A DNA stretch of 64,000 nucleotides, from contig BROI01000018.1 of NCBI GenBank assembly GCA_027923505.1, positions 62,001 through 126,000 on the forward strand, given 5' to 3'. Origin of the DNA: Mayamaea pseudoterrestris. Lineage: Eukaryota > Bacillariophyta > Bacillariophyceae > Sellaphorales > Sellaphoraceae. This document shows, piece by piece, positions 31,801 through 42,268 of this stretch. Numbering within the stretch: the stretch's first letter is position 1; the number at the start of each line of letters is the position of its first letter. The translations under genes and the position numbers were made by a program. Below the pieces are notes generated by a model. It was not told the origin of the DNA. It did no database searches and saw only the letters and a list, made by a program, of their open reading frames with translations.

Positions 31801-34800
31801 AGCTTGTTGGATCTGCTAGCGGTGCACCTCAAGTGGCAAGTGAGACTTCCAAAATGGTCTGCAGAACCCCATAATACAACCTATATGGACTTGAACATTG
31901 ATTGGGACTCAAAGACTTGTCCATTTGGGCGTGGAAGCCATCACTATGTCCTGAGACTGCGCACATTCAACCAATGGCTGAATGTGCCAGCCGTGCTCCC
32001 GTTTTGGCTGCTTGGATCACCAGCATTTCCCGCTGGGCCCTCCAATTTCTTTCAATCATGTTTGTTGTCAATGTTGGGCCATAAGTTGGTCAGTTGCACC
32101 TCAGCATCATAACCATGTATGCCACAGTGAGACAGAGCAGATCCAACAACTTGTTGGATCTGCTAGCGGTGCACCTCAAGTGGCAAGTGAGACTTTCGAA
32201 ATGGCCTGCAGATCCCATAATACAACCAATATGGTTTTGAACAATGATTGGGACTCATAGACTTGTCCATTTGGGTGTGAAAGCCATCACCATGCCCTGA
32301 GACTCCGCACATTCAATGAATGGTTGAATGTGCCAGCCCTGTTCCCTTTTTGGCTGCATGGATCATCAGCATTGCCCGCTGATCCCTCCAATTCCTTGCA
32401 AATCATGTTTGTTGTCAATGATGGGCCATAAGTTGGTCAGTGGCACCTCAGCATCCATCACCATGTACGCCACGGTGAGACAGAGCAGATCCAACAACTT
32501 GTTGGATCTGCTAGCGGTGCACTTCAAGTGGCAAGTGAGACTTCCAAAATGGCCTGCAGATCCCATAATACAAACAATATGGTTTTGAACATTGATTGGG
32601 ACTCATAGACTTGTCCATTTGGGTGTGAAAGCCATCACCGTTCCCTGAGACTCCGCACATTCAATGAATGGTTGAATGTGCCACCTCTGCTCCCTTTTTG
32701 GCTGCATGGATCATCAGCATTGCCCGCTGAGCCCTCCAATTTCTTTCAAATCATGTTTGTTGTCAATGATGGGCCATAAGTTGGTCAGTGACACGTCAGC
32801 GTCCATCACCATGTATGCCACGGTGAGGCAGAGCAGATCCAGCAACTTGTTGGATCTGCTAGCGGTGCACCTCAAGTGGCAAGTGAGACTTTCAAAATGG
32901 CCTGCATACCCCAAAATACAACCAATATGGACTTGAACATTGATTGGGACTCAAAGACTCGTCCATTAGGGTGTGAAGCCATCACCATGCCATGAGACTG
33001 CGCACATTCAACCAATGGTTGAATGTGTCAGCCCTGCTCCCATTTTGGCTGCAGGAATCATCAGCATTGCCCACTGGGCCCTCCAATTTCTTTCATATCA
33101 TGTTTGTTGTCAATGATGGGTCATAAGTTGGTCAGTTGCACCTCAGCATCATTACCATGTATGCCGCAGTGAGACAGAGCAGATCCAACAACTTGTTGGA
33201 TCTGCTAGCGGTGCACCTCAAGTGGCAAGTCATGAGACTTTTGAAATGGCCTGCAGATCCCATAATACAAACAGTATGGTTTTGAACATTGATTGAGACT
33301 CATAGACTTGTCCATTTGGGTGTGAAAGCCATCACCATGCCCTGAGACTCCGCTCATTCAATGAATGGTTGAATGTGCCACCTCTGCTCCCTTTTTGGCT
33401 GCATGGATCATCAGCATTGCCCACTGAGCCCTCCAATTTCTTGCAATTCATGTTTGTTGTCAATGATGGGCCATAAGTTGGTCAGTTGCACCTTAGAATC
33501 CATCACCATGTATGCCAGGGTGAGACAGAGCAGATCCAACAATTTGTTGGTTCTGCTAGCGGTGCACCTCAAGTGGCAAGTGAGACTTCCAAAATGGCCT
33601 GCAGACCTCATAATACAACCAATATGGACTTGAACATTGATTGGGACTCAAAGACTCGTCCATTTGGGTGTGAAGCCATCACTATGTCCTGAGACTGCGC
33701 ACATTCAACCAATGGTTGAATGTGCCAGCCCTGCTCCCATTTAGGCTGCAGGATTCATCAGCATTGCCCGCTGAGCCCTCCAATTTCCTTCAAATCATGT
33801 TTGTTGTCAAAGATGGGTCATAAGTTGGTCAGTTGCACCTCAGCATCATTACCATGTATGCCACAGTGAGACAGAGCAGATCCAACAACTTGTTGGATCT
33901 GCTAGGGGTGCACCTCAAGTGGCAAGTGAGACTACCAAAATGGTCTGCAGAACCCCATAATACAACCAATATGGACTTGAACATTGATTGGGACTCTTAG
34001 ACTTGTCCATTTGGGTGTGAAAGCCATCACCATGCCCTGAGACTGCGCACATTCAATGAATGGTTGAATGTGCCAGCCCTGCTCCCTTTTTGGCTGCATG
34101 GATCATCAGCATTGCCCACTGAGCCCTCCAATTTCTTGCAAATCATGTTTGTTGTCAATGATGGGCCATAAGTTGGTCAGTTGCACCTTAGAATCCATCA
34201 CCATGTATGCCAGGGTGAGACAGAGCAGATCCAACAATTTGTTGGTTCTGCTAGCGGTGCACCTCAAGTGGCAAGTGAGACTTCCAAAATGGCCTGCAGA
34301 CCTCATAATACAACCAATATGGACTTGAACATTGATTGGGACTCAAAGACTCGTCCATTTGGGTGTGAAGCCATCACTATGCCCTGAGACTGCGCACATT
34401 CAACCAATGGTTGAATGTGCCAGCCCTGCTCCCATTTTGGCTGCAGGATTCATCAGCATTGCCCGCTGAGCCCTCCAATTTCCTTCATATCATGTTTGTT
34501 GTCAAAGATGGGTCACAAGTTGGTCAGTTGCACCTCAGCATCATTACCATGTATGCCACAGTGAGACAGAGCAGATCCAACAACTTGTTGGATCTGCTAG
34601 GGGTGCACCTCAAGTGGCAAGTGAGACTTCCAAAATGGTCTGCAGAACCCCATAATACAACCAATATGGACTTGAACATTGATTGGGACTCATAGACTTG
34701 TCCATTTGGGTGTGAAAGCCATCACCATGCCCTGAGACTGCGCACATTCAACCAATGGTTGAATGTGCCAGCCCTGCTCCCATTTTGGCTGCAGGATTCA

Positions 34801-35272
34801 TCAGCATTGCCCGCTGAGCCCTCCAATTTCCTTCAAATCATGTTTGTTGTCAAAGATGGGTCATAAGTTGGTCAGTTGCACCTCAGCATCCATTGCCATG
34901 TATGCCACAGTGAGACAGAGCAGATCCAACAACTTGTTGGATCTGCTAGGGGTGCACCTCAAGTGGCAAGTGAGACTTCCAAAATGGTCTGCAGAACCCC
35001 ATAATACAACCAATATGGACTTGAACATTGATTGGGACTCAAATACTTGTCCATTTGGGCGTGGAAGCCATCACCATGCCATGACACTGCGCACATTGAA
35101 CCAATGGTTGAATGTGCCAGCCGTGCTCCCGTTTTGGCTGCTTGGATCACCAGCATTGCCCGCTGAGCCCTCCAATTTCTTTCACATCATATTTGTTGTC
35201 AATAATGGGCCATAAGATGGTCAGTTGCACCTCAGCATCCATCGCCATGTATGACACAGTGAGACTGAGCAG
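28857..35272. repeat. 348-bp satellite array: 18 units plus a truncated unit, each with two palindromes
   Basis: Tandem array of about 6.4 kb with units of 346-353 bp. Each unit holds palindrome A (arm AGCAGATCCAACAA, one-base centre, perfect inverted arm; 29 bp) and palindrome B (arm GCACATTCAACCA, one-base centre; 27 bp). Centres of A: 29023, 29369, 29722, 30069, 30415, 30761, 31109, 31457, 31803, 32150, 32498, 32846, 33192, 33543, 33889, 34238, 34584 and 34933. B lies about 169 bp after A and 177 bp before the next A. Sequences around A and B are alike (GAGACTG before; TTGGATCTGCTAGC against TTGAATGTGCCAGC after), so the unit is a diverged dimer of a roughly 174-bp ancestor. B exists as a perfect form and a variant (CATTCAATGAATGG), marking two unit subtypes. 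The array lies between two paralogous genes. Confidence 0.95.
30779..33027. repeat. Higher-order duplication of four satellite units (1389 bp)
   Basis: The stretch from about 30779 to 31638 recurs without a visible difference from about 32168 to 33027, an offset of 1389 bp or four units. A similar pair at an offset of 1392 bp covers about 28921-29354 and 30313-30746. Near the right end, 33373-33633 and 34068-34328 are almost identical at an offset of 695 bp (two units). The array has thus grown by blocks of two and four units. Confidence 0.8.
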
Positions 35273-35340
35273 TTATTGGGGCTAACGTTTGCTGAGACGA
35301 GTCGAGCGATGGACTTCACGTTCACGGTAGATAGTTATCG

Positions 35341-35348
35341 TACCGGTA
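35341..35348. promoter_or_regulatory. TACCGGTA octamer upstream of the SUMO ligase
   Basis: Exact octamer 206 bp upstream of the ATG and 69 bp after the end of the satellite array. Confidence 0.45.
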
Positions 35349-35553
35349 CTGCGATGCAACATTTTTTCGGACCACCACTGCTCCATGGCGAAAGAGCTGC
35401 GCGTTCCCAAGACCTGCGCGCGACGACTCGCCATATGCTGCTGCCATACACATACTAGAACTAGTCAAGGTATTACAGAGTGAAACATTGTTAAAGTTGG
35501 TTCGCAGCGACGCGACGTCATTCGCTAGAAACGACAAACGACTAGTCGTCACG

Positions 35554-38398
35554 ATGAACAACCCGCCGGCTGCTGCGACAACAAACAACATCAACAGTAC
35601 GGGCGACGAGGAGGTACAATCAATACCGCCCATGGTGATTAAGATCCTCAAGACTCGCAAGGCTGATTGCTCGATTCTACCAGACGCTGCAATTATTGAG
35701 ATTTTAAAGGAATACAAGCAAACCGACGTGACCAATCCACACGTCAAGCTGCATTCGCTTCTTCGAAAGGTTTTGCTTGACATGGTTGATACATCACGGA
35801 GCGCTTCAGACCGAAGACAAAGCTACATGTGCACTTATTGGCTGTTGCAAAAGATTGATGACGCTGTCCGGTCGGCCAAGCAAGCAGGAATGGCGCACGT
35901 AACGGATGATGTCGGTGCAGCAACTAAAGTTTCCGCTGCAAGCCATGACCCGTCGGAACGCATGAGCCAAGCAAGCAACAATTTACAAGCAATGAATCCT
36001 CAAACCACGGAAAGTAATGATTTCCACAGCTTGGCTCCTTCTGCGAGTCAGGAGACCGCTACGCTACCTGTCGCGAGGCAGTGTAGGACGAGTGGCGAAT
36101 TGTCGACAGCTGGCGAACATTTTGAAAAGGATATGGACTTGTCAAACATGAGAAAACGGCGATGGGACTACCCTTCAACAATTGACAATGCTGCTGGCGC
36201 CCCTTTAAATGCAAAAGAACAAGCAGATTACAGCAAACACGCTCGACTCGACGAAGGTACAGAGCGAACCTATGCCGCTCTCGCCGATGCTTCTTCCACG
36301 GCGCTTGGCCGAGCCACTCCTGCGCACCAGGAACAACAAAAGCAGCAAGAGCAGCAACAAAAACGATTGCCAAACTTATCAATACTGTCACAGCGAAAAT
36401 TAATATCGACAGATCGCGCATCCAAACAATCAAGTGTTTCACTGGAGGCGCCTTTGCGAGAAGAGCGCGATGGCGCGGAAAGAACAGATGCATTGTCCTC
36501 TTCGGAGCGTAGCGATAGCTTTGCTAGTAAGCAAACAATGAATGATGGTACTAGCAACGGATTCAAGCAGCACTCGTTACATAATGATGGATGTGCTTCT
36601 CGCAACAATTGTGGAAGCCATACGTACGCTCCTGCGTTACAACGCGCATCTTCAATGGATATAAGTGCTCGATGGGAACCTCCCAGCAAGTCGGCCGCTG
36701 CAGTGACAGATGACTCACCGGAGTCGACGCCTGCCTGTGATTCTCCAATGGCACAAGATGAAATGCATCTTGTGGGTCGTCCAGTAATGTCAAACAATAA
36801 TGAGCTTGCACGTGCGTCAACAACGGATCGAGTGTCTGGGTTCAGGCAAAGTGAATATCAAACATCACGAGAATCTGTTGTCGATAATGATAGGAATTGT
36901 CAGAATCGAGATCATCACCGAAACAAAACAATTGACAGTCTTTTGGGTCACCGACCTTCTTTGGGCGTACCGGAAGACCCTCAACCAATTGACACGCGCG
37001 GCGAAAAGATCAACCGTCAGCGAGACCTAATGGCGCCAACCGCCTCCACGAGGAATGATTGTGCTGAAAGCCATACGAATGGGACAGTGGTCATGCACAT
37101 GGCGGCTGACACTGCCTCAGTGGGCCCAAACCTCATGTATTCATGCGCGACACGAAATTTACAAAGACCGGCCGTGACAATCACCTTTAATCAGAAGCAC
37201 ATTAGCGATGCATCAAGGGATCGCTTGTTGCGACGACTGATACGCTGGGATCCATACTGGCTGTTCGATTCTCAAGTACAAGTAGGTAAAACCTTCGGGT
37301 TCGTTTCAAAACGAAGCGAAAGTCGATCTTTAAAGTCTGCCATGCAGCTTCGTATCAGACCCGATAGAGATTTATTGATGAACGATAGACAGTCTGCTGT
37401 GATGAACAATAGACAGTCAGCTGAGTCTGCTTGGGGAGATTCGGCGTCACGCCCCCTATCTGCTTATAGTCCAAGGGTTCTTTTACGCATGATACCCGTT
37501 GATGATGCGATTGCCAACCGAGCTGATTGTCATTTGTGGCCGCGTGGGACGTTTCTACAAATTAATGGCAAACCTGTTCAACTGCAGCAGCGTAAAATGA
37601 CAAACCAAGGCAAATGGGAAGGCAATTGCAAGATTTTGAATCTAGGAGCTTTGGTCAAAAGCCCGTTCGATGAGTTGACAATTGAAATGTGTTGTCACGA
37701 CGATATGCCGTTTTACTTCTGCCTGGCTGTGTGCAGATATCAGCCGCCTATTCAGGTCCTTTACGATTTGATGGATCGGCGACGGGAGCGACCGTTGCGG
37801 ATGTTGCGGCTGTTGAGAGGTGCTGGAATTGAACGTGCCAAGCGCCATCTTTCAGCGAGTTTCGAAGCAATTGATGCCGGCGATGATGAGGACGTTTGTG
37901 CAGAGGCGAGATTTACATTTTCGCTCCTTTGCCCAATATCTAAGCGCTTATTGACTTGTCCTGTTCGTGGCGTCCACTGCAAACATTGGCAGGTAAGTGC
38001 TGGTGGTGTTGTCCTGATAACTTGACCCTACTTACGACTAATTTAAATTCTTTGTCAAGTGCTTTAATCTTGTCACTTTTCTTGAGAGCAATGTCGCAGA
38101 AGGGCGACAGCGCTGGCGATGCGCCATTTGTGAGAATTTTATTGCCGTGGAGGACTTGCAGTTGTGCAAATTGACGCGCGACATGTTGTCTGAGTTCAAA
38201 GACATCGCGACGACTTCTCGTGACCGCGTCGAATTTCGGCTGGATGGCACGTACGAGCTACTGCCCGAACGTCGCATAAAGTCAAGAAAGAAGGCTTTAA
38301 CCGACGACGCGATTGTTTCTAATGATATTATGGGCGAGAAGGGTGGCAACGATCAATCAGAAGTTGTCATCTTGGATGAGGAGGATGTGTGTGCGTAA
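35554..38398 (+). CDS. PIAS/Siz-type SP-RING SUMO E3 ligase
   Basis: Two exons, 35554-37992 and 38060-38398 (intron 37993-38059, 67 bp, GTAAGT...CAAG); 925 residues. ATG at 35554 is the first in frame. Residues about 20-115 form the domain shared with the upstream paralogue; a long disordered segment follows (about 120-540, Gln-rich near 250-270). A PINIT-like region (about 545-740) contains VTITFNQKHISD, FLQINGKPVQL and YFCLAVCRYQPP. The SP-RING zinc finger spans the intron: SLLCPISKRLLTCPVRG, then HCKHW and CFN, then WRCAICENFIAVEDL. SP-RING proteins recruit the SUMO-loaded E2 Ubc9 to nuclear targets. No SAP domain is visible; the N-terminal domain may replace it. Promoter element TACCGGTA lies at 35341, right after the satellite array. 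Confidence 0.85.
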
Positions 38399-38472
38399 TA
38401 GATCCTACCTCTCCTACACGCATGCCAACGACGGCTGATATGAGAGTGAATATATTAATGGCCAGCAAAATA

Positions 38473-39285
38473 TCACTTTTCGGTTCTTAATTGTTGTAGT
38501 CCCAGCCACCTCATCCCTGCAATCGCCAGAACAGAACCAAGCCAGCCATTTCCGTAGCGAGTGGCGTAAATGGCTAAGTTTTGTAGCGTAGACCACTTGC
38601 ATAGTAACCTTTCCAAAAACGGTTCAATGACACCTTGCAGCAGCTGATATCGAAGATTGCTGACTACCGCCATGAACGCGCCTGTGTATAGTGCAGCATG
38701 AATAATATTGACTTGCCTCGTGGCCGTTGCGAACGATGGCAACATCATCGATCGCAATTGAATAGCCACAGCCGTCAACCCATACCCCAAGGTACTTGCC
38801 AAGACACCGGCTTTGAACAAGGAGGGAATTGGAGCAATTATTGCCCCAAATCGTTGTACTATAGTTGGTTTAGTGACTCCGTCGAGCATTGCTTCTTGAA
38901 AGGCATTGCTGGGGACGGCGATGCCAAAAACGCTTGGTTCATGGAAGGTGGACAATCCGGCTACATCGCCAATTCGTTGCTCTGTTTTTGCGACTCTCCA
39001 CATGCTATAGTATTTACCAATGACTGCTGTCAAGATTCCGGCAACAACAAAGTCCACCTCCGCTACTAAGCGATGCGGTCCGCGCTGCGTATACTCGGCA
39101 GAGAGTTGAGTGCCCCCAGCAAGCAAGACTTCAATGACCGATTTCTTTGCAAAGGAGGGATCTGCTGCGACGCGACGCTCGAAGCCAATGCGTAACTCTT
39201 TCCTCCATTGCGACACTGGTATATTCAAAGAGGAACAAGGATGGATTATGACGACGAGCGTCGGAAGGAGCGCTTTGATCTTCAT
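38473..39285 (-). CDS. RETICULATA-related (DUF3411-like) plastid membrane protein
   Basis: ATG at 39285, 270 residues, intronless. An N-terminal signal peptide (MKIKALLPTLVVIIHPCSS) is followed by a short region and then a membrane domain: LVAEVDFVVAGILTAVIG, a loop with FGIAVPSNAFQ, VQRFGAIIAPIPSLFKAGVLAS, LGYGLTAVAI, and YTGAFMAVVSNLRYQLLQGV. The order resembles plant RETICULATA-RELATED proteins of the chloroplast envelope, which affect mesophyll development and metabolite supply. The likely cleavage site is followed by LNIP rather than Phe, so the exact plastid membrane is uncertain. The stop is 74 bp from the stop of the convergent SUMO ligase gene. The family assignment is by pattern only. 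Confidence 0.65.
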   Translation of the reverse strand: MKIKALLPTLVVIIHPCSSLNIPVSQWRKELRIGFERRVAADPSFAKKSVIEVLLAGGTQLSAEYTQRGPHRLVAEVDFVVAGILTAVIGKYYSMWRVAKTEQRIGDVAGLSTFHEPSVFGIAVPSNAFQEAMLDGVTKPTIVQRFGAIIAPIPSLFKAGVLASTLGYGLTAVAIQLRSMMLPSFATATRQVNIIHAALYTGAFMAVVSNLRYQLLQGVIEPFLERLLCKWSTLQNLAIYATRYGNGWLGSVLAIAGMRWLGLQQLRTEK

Positions 39286-39337
39286 GATGGAAAAGGATTG
39301 AAACCGCCGTCATTCGAAGAGAGAAGCACAAATGACC

Positions 39338-39345
39338 CACCGGTT
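39338..39345. promoter_or_regulatory. CACCGGTT, two-mismatch variant of the octamer
   Basis: Lies 53 bp upstream of the RETICULATA-like ATG. Keeps the ACCGGT core. Confidence 0.3.
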
Positions 39346-39563
39346 ATCGTGTACGTCGCACCGTGAATGAGATCGATTACTGTAACACAGTAGGCAAAAG
39401 TCGATTGCAGTTCACCTTTTACAGTTAAAAATAGAAGCAAAACATGCATCATCTTCTGTGCAACAGGCAGTGTAAGTTAACATTGTTGTATGGTTTAATA
39501 AAGTAGCAAAGATCTGAAAGCGAATAACTGATTGCACAACCGCTCGCATGATCCAATGTAGGT

Positions 39564-40784
39564 CTAGGACAATTCCGTGGGAGAGAACTGCTCGTCAGAG
39601 CTCTCCGAAGAAACTGATGCCGTGGCGACTGCTTCAGAAGACGCCTCGCTGTCGTTCGACGAAGACTTCTTCCGTATGGACTGCTTCTTGCTGTAGGCCT
39701 TCGAGTAGAAGTGCATAAACAGGACGAAAAGACTCGTCATTTCAAACACTTGCGTGCTGTACGCAAGATAGTGAGTCCAGTTGGCTTCGTCAGGCATGGT
39801 ATAGAGACTTAACGCCGAGTAAGCCAGCACTGACAGAAACTGAGCTAATTGTGACATAGTCAAATACTTTTTCCAAGGACATGAGATCTTGAGCAAACTG
39901 AGTGTATAGTATGAGTACATCATGACGTGAATCCACGAGTTGAGAAGTGCACCAAAGTATATATCACCGCCTGGGTATAGCCTTAAGCCAATCCACCATG
40001 CCCAGGCGATTGATGTATGGTGGTAGACGTGGAGAAAGGAAACCTGAGATTCGAAGGAACGAATGGGGTAAGCAATACTGCAGAGGCTACTGCGACCACG
40101 CAAAAACACGTGAAGCCTTATACGAACCTGATTCATCTTCCCCCGCAAAACCATAAAGTAGGTGTCCATGAATTCCAAGTACTTGTTGCAGTAATGGACC
40201 CAAACCGCGAACGAGGCCCCTGAGTTGACCAAATGAATTGGGCCAGAAACGAAAGGATGTCTATTGATTATGAGAGCATGTAGGATCCTGTAAACCGTCC
40301 ATAAGTTCAGCGCAACTTGCGCTCCATTGTAGAGAATCATAGATTCCCGAAGTAGCACCTTTACATCGACGTTGTGCGCTAGAAATCGTCTCGAAAGTAG
40401 CCTTAGAAGCGGTAGGCTGACGAGGTAGCCAAGCGTCATATACGTTGGAATTCTCCAGCTATGCATATCTTCACCCACTGCAAGTTCTTTCTCTGGAACA
40501 AATGTATATTTTACCCATATTGCTAGAATGGCAACCATAATGGAGGTACATGAATATCGAGCGATATGTGACGGCGGAACGAGTATGGTTTCGATTGGGA
40601 CCGTCGTGTCGGCATCCACTTCTTCCTCATTTTGCCTTTCATTGGATCGGTTCTTGGCTACCTGGAACATGGCTGTTTTCGTCGAATATGTCTTTCTCTG
40701 CAGTGTTATGATGCGGACCAAGCCATGTCCTCGTCCAATCCGACAGCAAGGCAAAAACGATGACGAAGAAGGCCGATTGATCAT
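39564..40784 (-). CDS. ELO-family fatty-acid elongase (PUFA type)
   Basis: Two exons: 40784-40128 and 40043-39564. The intron at 40044-40127 is 84 bp, a multiple of three with no in-frame stop, and interrupts the catalytic region; removing it restores the family motif GKMNQVSFLHVYHH. The first in-frame ATG is 40784; a second at 40670 has better context and may be the true start. Motifs in order: NKYLEFMDTYFMVLRGK, QVSFLHVYHHTS (histidine box, with the preceding Gln typical of PUFA elongases), NSWIHVMMYSYY and TMSQLAQF. About six hydrophobic helices and a Ser/Lys-rich C-terminus are visible. The enzyme condenses malonyl-CoA with a fatty acyl-CoA in the ER, the first elongation step. Delta-6 or delta-5 chain preference cannot be read here. 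Confidence 0.9.
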   Translation of the reverse strand: MINRPSSSSFLPCCRIGRGHGLVRIITLQRKTYSTKTAMFQVAKNRSNERQNEEEVDADTTVPIETILVPPSHIARYSCTSIMVAILAIWVKYTFVPEKELAVGEDMHSWRIPTYMTLGYLVSLPLLRLLSRRFLAHNVDVKVLLRESMILYNGAQVALNLWTVYRILHALIINRHPFVSGPIHLVNSGASFAVWVHYCNKYLEFMDTYFMVLRGKMNQVRIRLHVFLRGRSSLCSIAYPIRSFESQVSFLHVYHHTSIAWAWWIGLRLYPGGDIYFGALLNSWIHVMMYSYYTLSLLKISCPWKKYLTMSQLAQFLSVLAYSALSLYTMPDEANWTHYLAYSTQVFEMTSLFVLFMHFYSKAYSKKQSIRKKSSSNDSEASSEAVATASVSSESSDEQFSPTELS

Positions 40785-41039
40785 CGACGGGCCTTCAAAG
40801 GGTGCTGAGCCATCAGACCACGTACTTTGTGTGTCGCTTCGGTTTCGGTTTTTCCCTTTCACAAGGTCACAAAGGTACTGGAGCGGACGTCATGCCAATC
40901 TGTCGTATTCCCGTTCGGCAGCTGCCCCTGCCGAACCCATGGTCTCACGGAGGACTTTATAACGAGAGGAAGATGATTACTGATCTGGCAAAATGGGTTG
41001 TAATTAGGCATGTAAGATAAGATTCTTTTAAAAATGCTT

Positions 41040-42029
41040 CTAGAGTTCGTCACCCACTGCTTGCTTGTCAAGAACATTGTCAAAGAAAGAGTCATCAACA
41101 TCATCATCATCGTCTTCGTCACCTCCATCGTCTCCGACAAAATCGTCGTCTTCATAGTCGAAGCCGTGAGACTCTTCGTCAGGCTCATCCTCCTCCTCTT
41201 CCAGGAATTCATCATCATCATCCTCTAATTCATCTTCATTCACATCGAACTCACTATCATCCGGCTCAATCAAATCCTCGGGCCATATGAATCGACTCTC
41301 CTCCAGCGGCACTTTATAATCAACCAGCAAAACTTGTTGTAGCCATTTATAGTTGAAATCACGTTCAGTGGTTGTGACGAAAGCGTTGTAGTCAGTCATG
41401 CTGAAAGTATTGGCCCAAGCATGATCCATAGTAGCATCAATTGCTTGCTTCTCCGCTAGCAGCACGTCCTTTGATTTGACATGTAAAGCCGCAATAGTAC
41501 TTTTGCTCGTTTCATCGCACGCATCCAAATGCTGAACATGGCAGATTGGATGATCTAAATGTTCCTTGGCAAACTGCGACAAGCTCGTGTAGTCATAGCC
41601 TCCATGATACTCTTGCGGTGCCAATGGATCGCCGTATAAAATAGTTGGAGCAGTTTCGACTTTGAATCTTTCGCAGATAACCTTGCCGCGCGGGTGACTG
41701 CAGTTGATTTCGGCCACAAGACCAATCGGATGAGAATTCCATTCCTCCGCCAGTCGCTCCCACGTTGGCTTGAGTATGTCCTTGCATATGGAGCAGCTCC
41801 TGTCCCAAAATAAAAGAAACACTGATTTGCCATTCGTGCTTTGTTTGTAGTTGTTCGTCGTCAGTCTGATTAGTTGATTGTTGGTTGTGGTCTCACTGCC
41901 AATTTGCTGAGCGTCGACTGAGACTGATTGATCATTGTTGGATTTACAGGAAAGTGCGACTACGCAGCAGCAGAAAAGGACACTGATGCTATTACATTTT
42001 CGTTTCCATGTTTTCCGTCGTTCTATCAT
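41040..42029 (-). CDS. PDI-like thioredoxin-domain protein with long acidic C-terminus
   Basis: ATG at 42029, 329 residues, intronless. A basic N-terminus and hydrophobic core (SVLFCCCVVALSC) form a signal peptide. The thioredoxin domain has VFLLFWDRSCSICK, a CSIC variant of the active site, then INCSHPRGKVICERFKVETA and PTILYGDPLAPQEYHGGYDY. A helical domain follows (YKWLQQVLLVDYKVPL). The last 75 residues are strongly acidic (Glu/Asp runs), and the protein ends in VGDEL, close to the HDEL/KDEL ER-retention signal. It is paralogous and divergent to the gene at 42269, sharing a 239-bp spacer. The acidic tail suggests low-affinity calcium binding, as in calsequestrin-like ER proteins; that is inference. 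Confidence 0.8.
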   Translation of the reverse strand: MIERRKTWKRKCNSISVLFCCCVVALSCKSNNDQSVSVDAQQIGSETTTNNQLIRLTTNNYKQSTNGKSVFLLFWDRSCSICKDILKPTWERLAEEWNSHPIGLVAEINCSHPRGKVICERFKVETAPTILYGDPLAPQEYHGGYDYTSLSQFAKEHLDHPICHVQHLDACDETSKSTIAALHVKSKDVLLAEKQAIDATMDHAWANTFSMTDYNAFVTTTERDFNYKWLQQVLLVDYKVPLEESRFIWPEDLIEPDDSEFDVNEDELEDDDDEFLEEEEDEPDEESHGFDYEDDDFVGDDGGDEDDDDDVDDSFFDNVLDKQAVGDEL

Positions 42030-42268
42030 GCTACTGATTGACAATAGAAGAAGTCAGGTGGCAAGGAATGATTGTTGCGATTTAAGATTGCGCCTTCATT
42101 CGTTCGACGCGGCAAGAGAGGTCGCTACGGTACTCAGCTCCCACCGGGTGAGATGCCAGGGAGCAGAGGGAAATCGATGACCATGAAAAGGCCGCCAAGT
42201 GTCGGGCAGGCCAAGCATCAATGCAAGATTGATAGTCTCGCTTTATTACAGCTTCTGTTTTCTGCAGG

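Noticed and set aside
28891-35215. Repeated open frames of 60-150 codons on both strands of the satellite
   Set aside because: Unit length varies between 346 and 353 bp, many units break the frame, both strands are open in the same place, and changes do not favour silent positions. They are by-products of the repeat.
28857-35272. CRISPR-like or transposon array
   Set aside because: The whole unit is repeated with no unique spacers, and no transposase, reverse transcriptase, terminal repeats or target-site duplications were found.
28857-35272. Centromere
   Set aside because: Satellite layout resembles centromeric repeats, but the array is short, not unusually AT-rich and closely flanked by genes; nothing in the sequence proves it. 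Kept only as a test in the findings.
40785-40862. Further N-terminal extension of the elongase
   Set aside because: The frame is open but has no ATG upstream of 40784.
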